From Arthrobacter cheniae (GTDB lineage: Bacteria; Actinomycetota; Actinomycetes; Actinomycetales; Micrococcaceae): 64,000 bases of DNA. The notes beneath the pieces are model-generated. The model saw only the letters and a program-made list of their open reading frames with translations. It was not told the DNA's origin and made no database searches. Shown here in pieces: positions 62,737-64,000 of the stretch. The DNA lies in contig NZ_QZVT01000004.1 of assembly GCF_003602275.1 (NCBI RefSeq), positions 364,463-428,462 on the forward strand, written 5' to 3'. Made by a program: the position numbers and the translations under genes. Position 1 is the first letter of the stretch. Every line of letters starts with the position of its first letter.

Positions 62737-63657
62737 GTGATCGGGGTACTCGCCGGATTCACCGTCATCGGCATCGTCATCCTCGTCGGCTACATCGCCG
62801 GCCGCCTGCAGATCGGCGGCCCGACGGCACCGCAGGCGCTTACCGGAACCGCATTCTTCCTGACCAACCCCGCACTGCTACTGACCGTCGTGGCCGAAGC
62901 GGACATGACGGACATCTTCTCCGCCTACGTTCCTGTCGCCGTCATCTCAGCACTCGGAACGGCAGCTCTGTACATCCTGGCGAGCAGGCTCTTCTTCCGG
63001 CGCCCAGCGGCAGAAACCGCCATCGGGGCGATGTCGAGTTCCTATGTCAACGCCAACAACATCGGTATCCCCATCGCCGTCTACGCTCTCGGCAACGCGA
63101 CGCCCGTCGTGCCGGTCCTGCTCCTGCAGTTGCTGGTTCTCGCCCCTACCTACCTGGCACTCCTCGACCTGACCTCGGGTCATCCACCATCCGTGCGGCG
63201 CATCATCAGCCAGCCCGTCAGGAACCCCATGATCATCGCCAGTTTCGTCGGTGTGGCCCTGTCCTGGAGCGGCCTGACACTCCCTGCCGTCCTGTGGGAG
63301 CCTCTGCTCCTGCTCGGTGGAGCCGCGGTGCCCCTGGTCCTGCTGGCCTTCGGCATGTCGCTCCACGGGAACTCACCCCTGTCAGAGCGGGTGAACCGGG
63401 TGGACGTCATTACCGCGACGGTCCTGAAATCGGTCGTCATGCCGGCCATCGCCTTCGTCTTCGCTGCCCTTGTATTCCACCTCGACGATCAGCTCGTCTT
63501 CGGCGCCGTCCTCATGGCATCCCTACCTACTGCGCAGAACGTCTTCATGTTCGCCAGCCGCTACGACAAGGCGACGGCGACCGCCAGGGACGTCGTGCTC
63601 CTGTCCTCTGCCGGTGCGGTCCCCGTTCTTCTCCTGGCCGCTGCCCTCCTCGCCTGA
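62737..63657 (+). CDS. AEC family permease (auxin efflux carrier-like)
   Basis: 306 residues, about 10 membrane segments (IGVLAGFTVIGIVILVGYIAG at the start, VLMASLPTAQNVFMFASRYD at the end). The PTAQNVF segment is characteristic of AEC carriers such as the malonate transporter MdcF. Presumed to move an organic acid, here probably an aldarate or related compound. GTG 62737 chosen because homology starts there; it has no clear Shine-Dalgarno, so the start could be off. Separated from gudD by a hairpin. Confidence 0.85.
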   Translation: MIGVLAGFTVIGIVILVGYIAGRLQIGGPTAPQALTGTAFFLTNPALLLTVVAEADMTDIFSAYVPVAVISALGTAALYILASRLFFRRPAAETAIGAMSSSYVNANNIGIPIAVYALGNATPVVPVLLLQLLVLAPTYLALLDLTSGHPPSVRRIISQPVRNPMIIASFVGVALSWSGLTLPAVLWEPLLLLGGAAVPLVLLAFGMSLHGNSPLSERVNRVDVITATVLKSVVMPAIAFVFAALVFHLDDQLVFGAVLMASLPTAQNVFMFASRYDKATATARDVVLLSSAGAVPVLLLAAALLA

Positions 63658-63667
63658 ACTCGCAGCT

Positions 63668-63703
63668 GTCATACAACTTACAAACATGTATTATATGTAT
63701 GAC
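63668..63703 (+). promoter_or_regulatory. AT-rich operator-like dyad before the galactarate/talarate dehydratase
   Basis: GTCATAC (63668-63674) and GTATGAC (63697-63703) are a perfect 7-bp dyad enclosing TTACAAACATGTATTATAT; ATGTAT recurs at 63686 and 63695. Unusually AT-rich for this genome. It ends 25 nt before the ATG, so it is suited to binding a repressor, possibly GntR/FCD-type. Confidence 0.55.
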
Positions 63704-63728
63704 GTGGCCCGCCGATGAAGGACGACCG

Positions 63729-64000
63729 ATGACGACCGAAACCAGATTCCCCAACCCCCTCTCCGTACTGTCGGGAGGGGTAGCGACGACGGACCGGATC
63801 CGGCATGTCAAGCTCTCAACCCTGACACTTCCCCTTCAGACCCCCATCAGTGATGCGAAGGTGCTGACCGGGCGGCAGAAGCCCATGACGGAGATCGTGT
63901 TCCTCTTCGCGGAAATCACTACCGGGAACAATTACCGCGGCATCGGCTTCAGCTACTCCAAACGCGCAGGCGGGCCGGCACAGTACGCCCACGCGAAGGA
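63729..64000 (+). CDS. L-talarate/galactarate dehydratase, N-terminal part (cut by window end)
   Basis: First 90 residues only. ATG 63729 with GAAGGA 6 nt upstream. The sequence TPISDAKVLTGRQKPMTEI and GIGFSYSKRAGG...YAHAKE closely resembles the N-terminal capping domain of Salmonella L-talarate/galactarate dehydratase (enolase superfamily, MLE/MR group). Catalytic Lys and His residues are outside the window. It would extend the island to galactarate, giving the same 5-keto-4-deoxyglucarate intermediate. Confidence 0.85.
   Translation, partial: MTTETRFPNPLSVLSGGVATTDRIRHVKLSTLTLPLQTPISDAKVLTGRQKPMTEIVFLFAEITTGNNYRGIGFSYSKRAGGPAQYAHAK

Overview
The window is high-GC chromosomal DNA of a Gram-positive actinomycete, most likely Arthrobacter or a close Micrococcaceae relative. 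This is inferred from the dacB/metalloprotease/tilS/hpt/ftsH gene order, a mycobacterial-type Pol-PE-Lig LigD with Ku, a TIGR03624-type metalloprotease, CIRCE and HAIR heat-shock operators, actinobacterial 11-bp PHO boxes and many probable leaderless genes. I saw no transposase, integrase, phage gene or CRISPR array. Gene density is high and no gap exceeds about 265 bp. All coordinates, starts and residue numbers were worked out by hand.

Layout. 1-6.3 kb (minus strand): housekeeping block dacB, zinc metalloprotease, tilS, hpt and ftsH (cut by the window start). 6.4-18.6 kb: ppa, SatD-like/HTH protein, HAD phosphatase, serS, lipid kinase, topoisomerase IB, pheA with a rhodanese, an amidase, an acyl-CoA ligase, glycerate kinase and two small acidic proteins sharing a promoter/leader signature. 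18.7-30 kb: sugar and nucleoside metabolism (pgm, ALDH/SDR pair, uracil permease, LacI-type operators in front of a secreted arabinanase, GDPD, Cof phosphatase, PEBP, PfkB kinase). 30.7-33.2 kb: an operon of an MhqO-like dioxygenase, an MhqD-like hydrolase and a PEP-mutase-family enzyme. 33.2-36.5 kb: lipoprotein esterase, RelA/SpoT-domain synthetase and enoyl-reductase-like protein.

36.6-41.6 kb: a compact catabolic-looking module, with a MatC-like carrier, CaiB CoA-transferase and stand-alone carboxyltransferase on one strand and an FCD-type GntR regulator divergent from them. This may be a dicarboxylate (malonate-like) activation and decarboxylation route. 41.7-46.7 kb: NHEJ locus (LigD, Ku and a small membrane protein overlapping ku) with SRPBCC proteins. 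46.7-54 kb: stress functions (NhaA, tRNA-Val, Hsp20 under CIRCE plus HAIR, an SDR, two PHO-box promoters driving a 71-aa protein and an orphan PstS, and Dps).

54-64 kb: an aldarate (glucarate/galactarate) utilisation island. On the minus strand tctCBA (a tripartite tricarboxylate transporter family importer) ends translationally coupled to a universal stress protein. A divergent LysR regulator sits between it and kdgD, a ketoglutarate-semialdehyde dehydrogenase gene, gudD, an AEC permease and the start of a galactarate/talarate dehydratase (cut by the window end). Together they would take up glucarate or galactarate, dehydrate it to 5-keto-4-deoxyglucarate, convert that to 2-oxoglutarate semialdehyde and oxidise it to 2-oxoglutarate.
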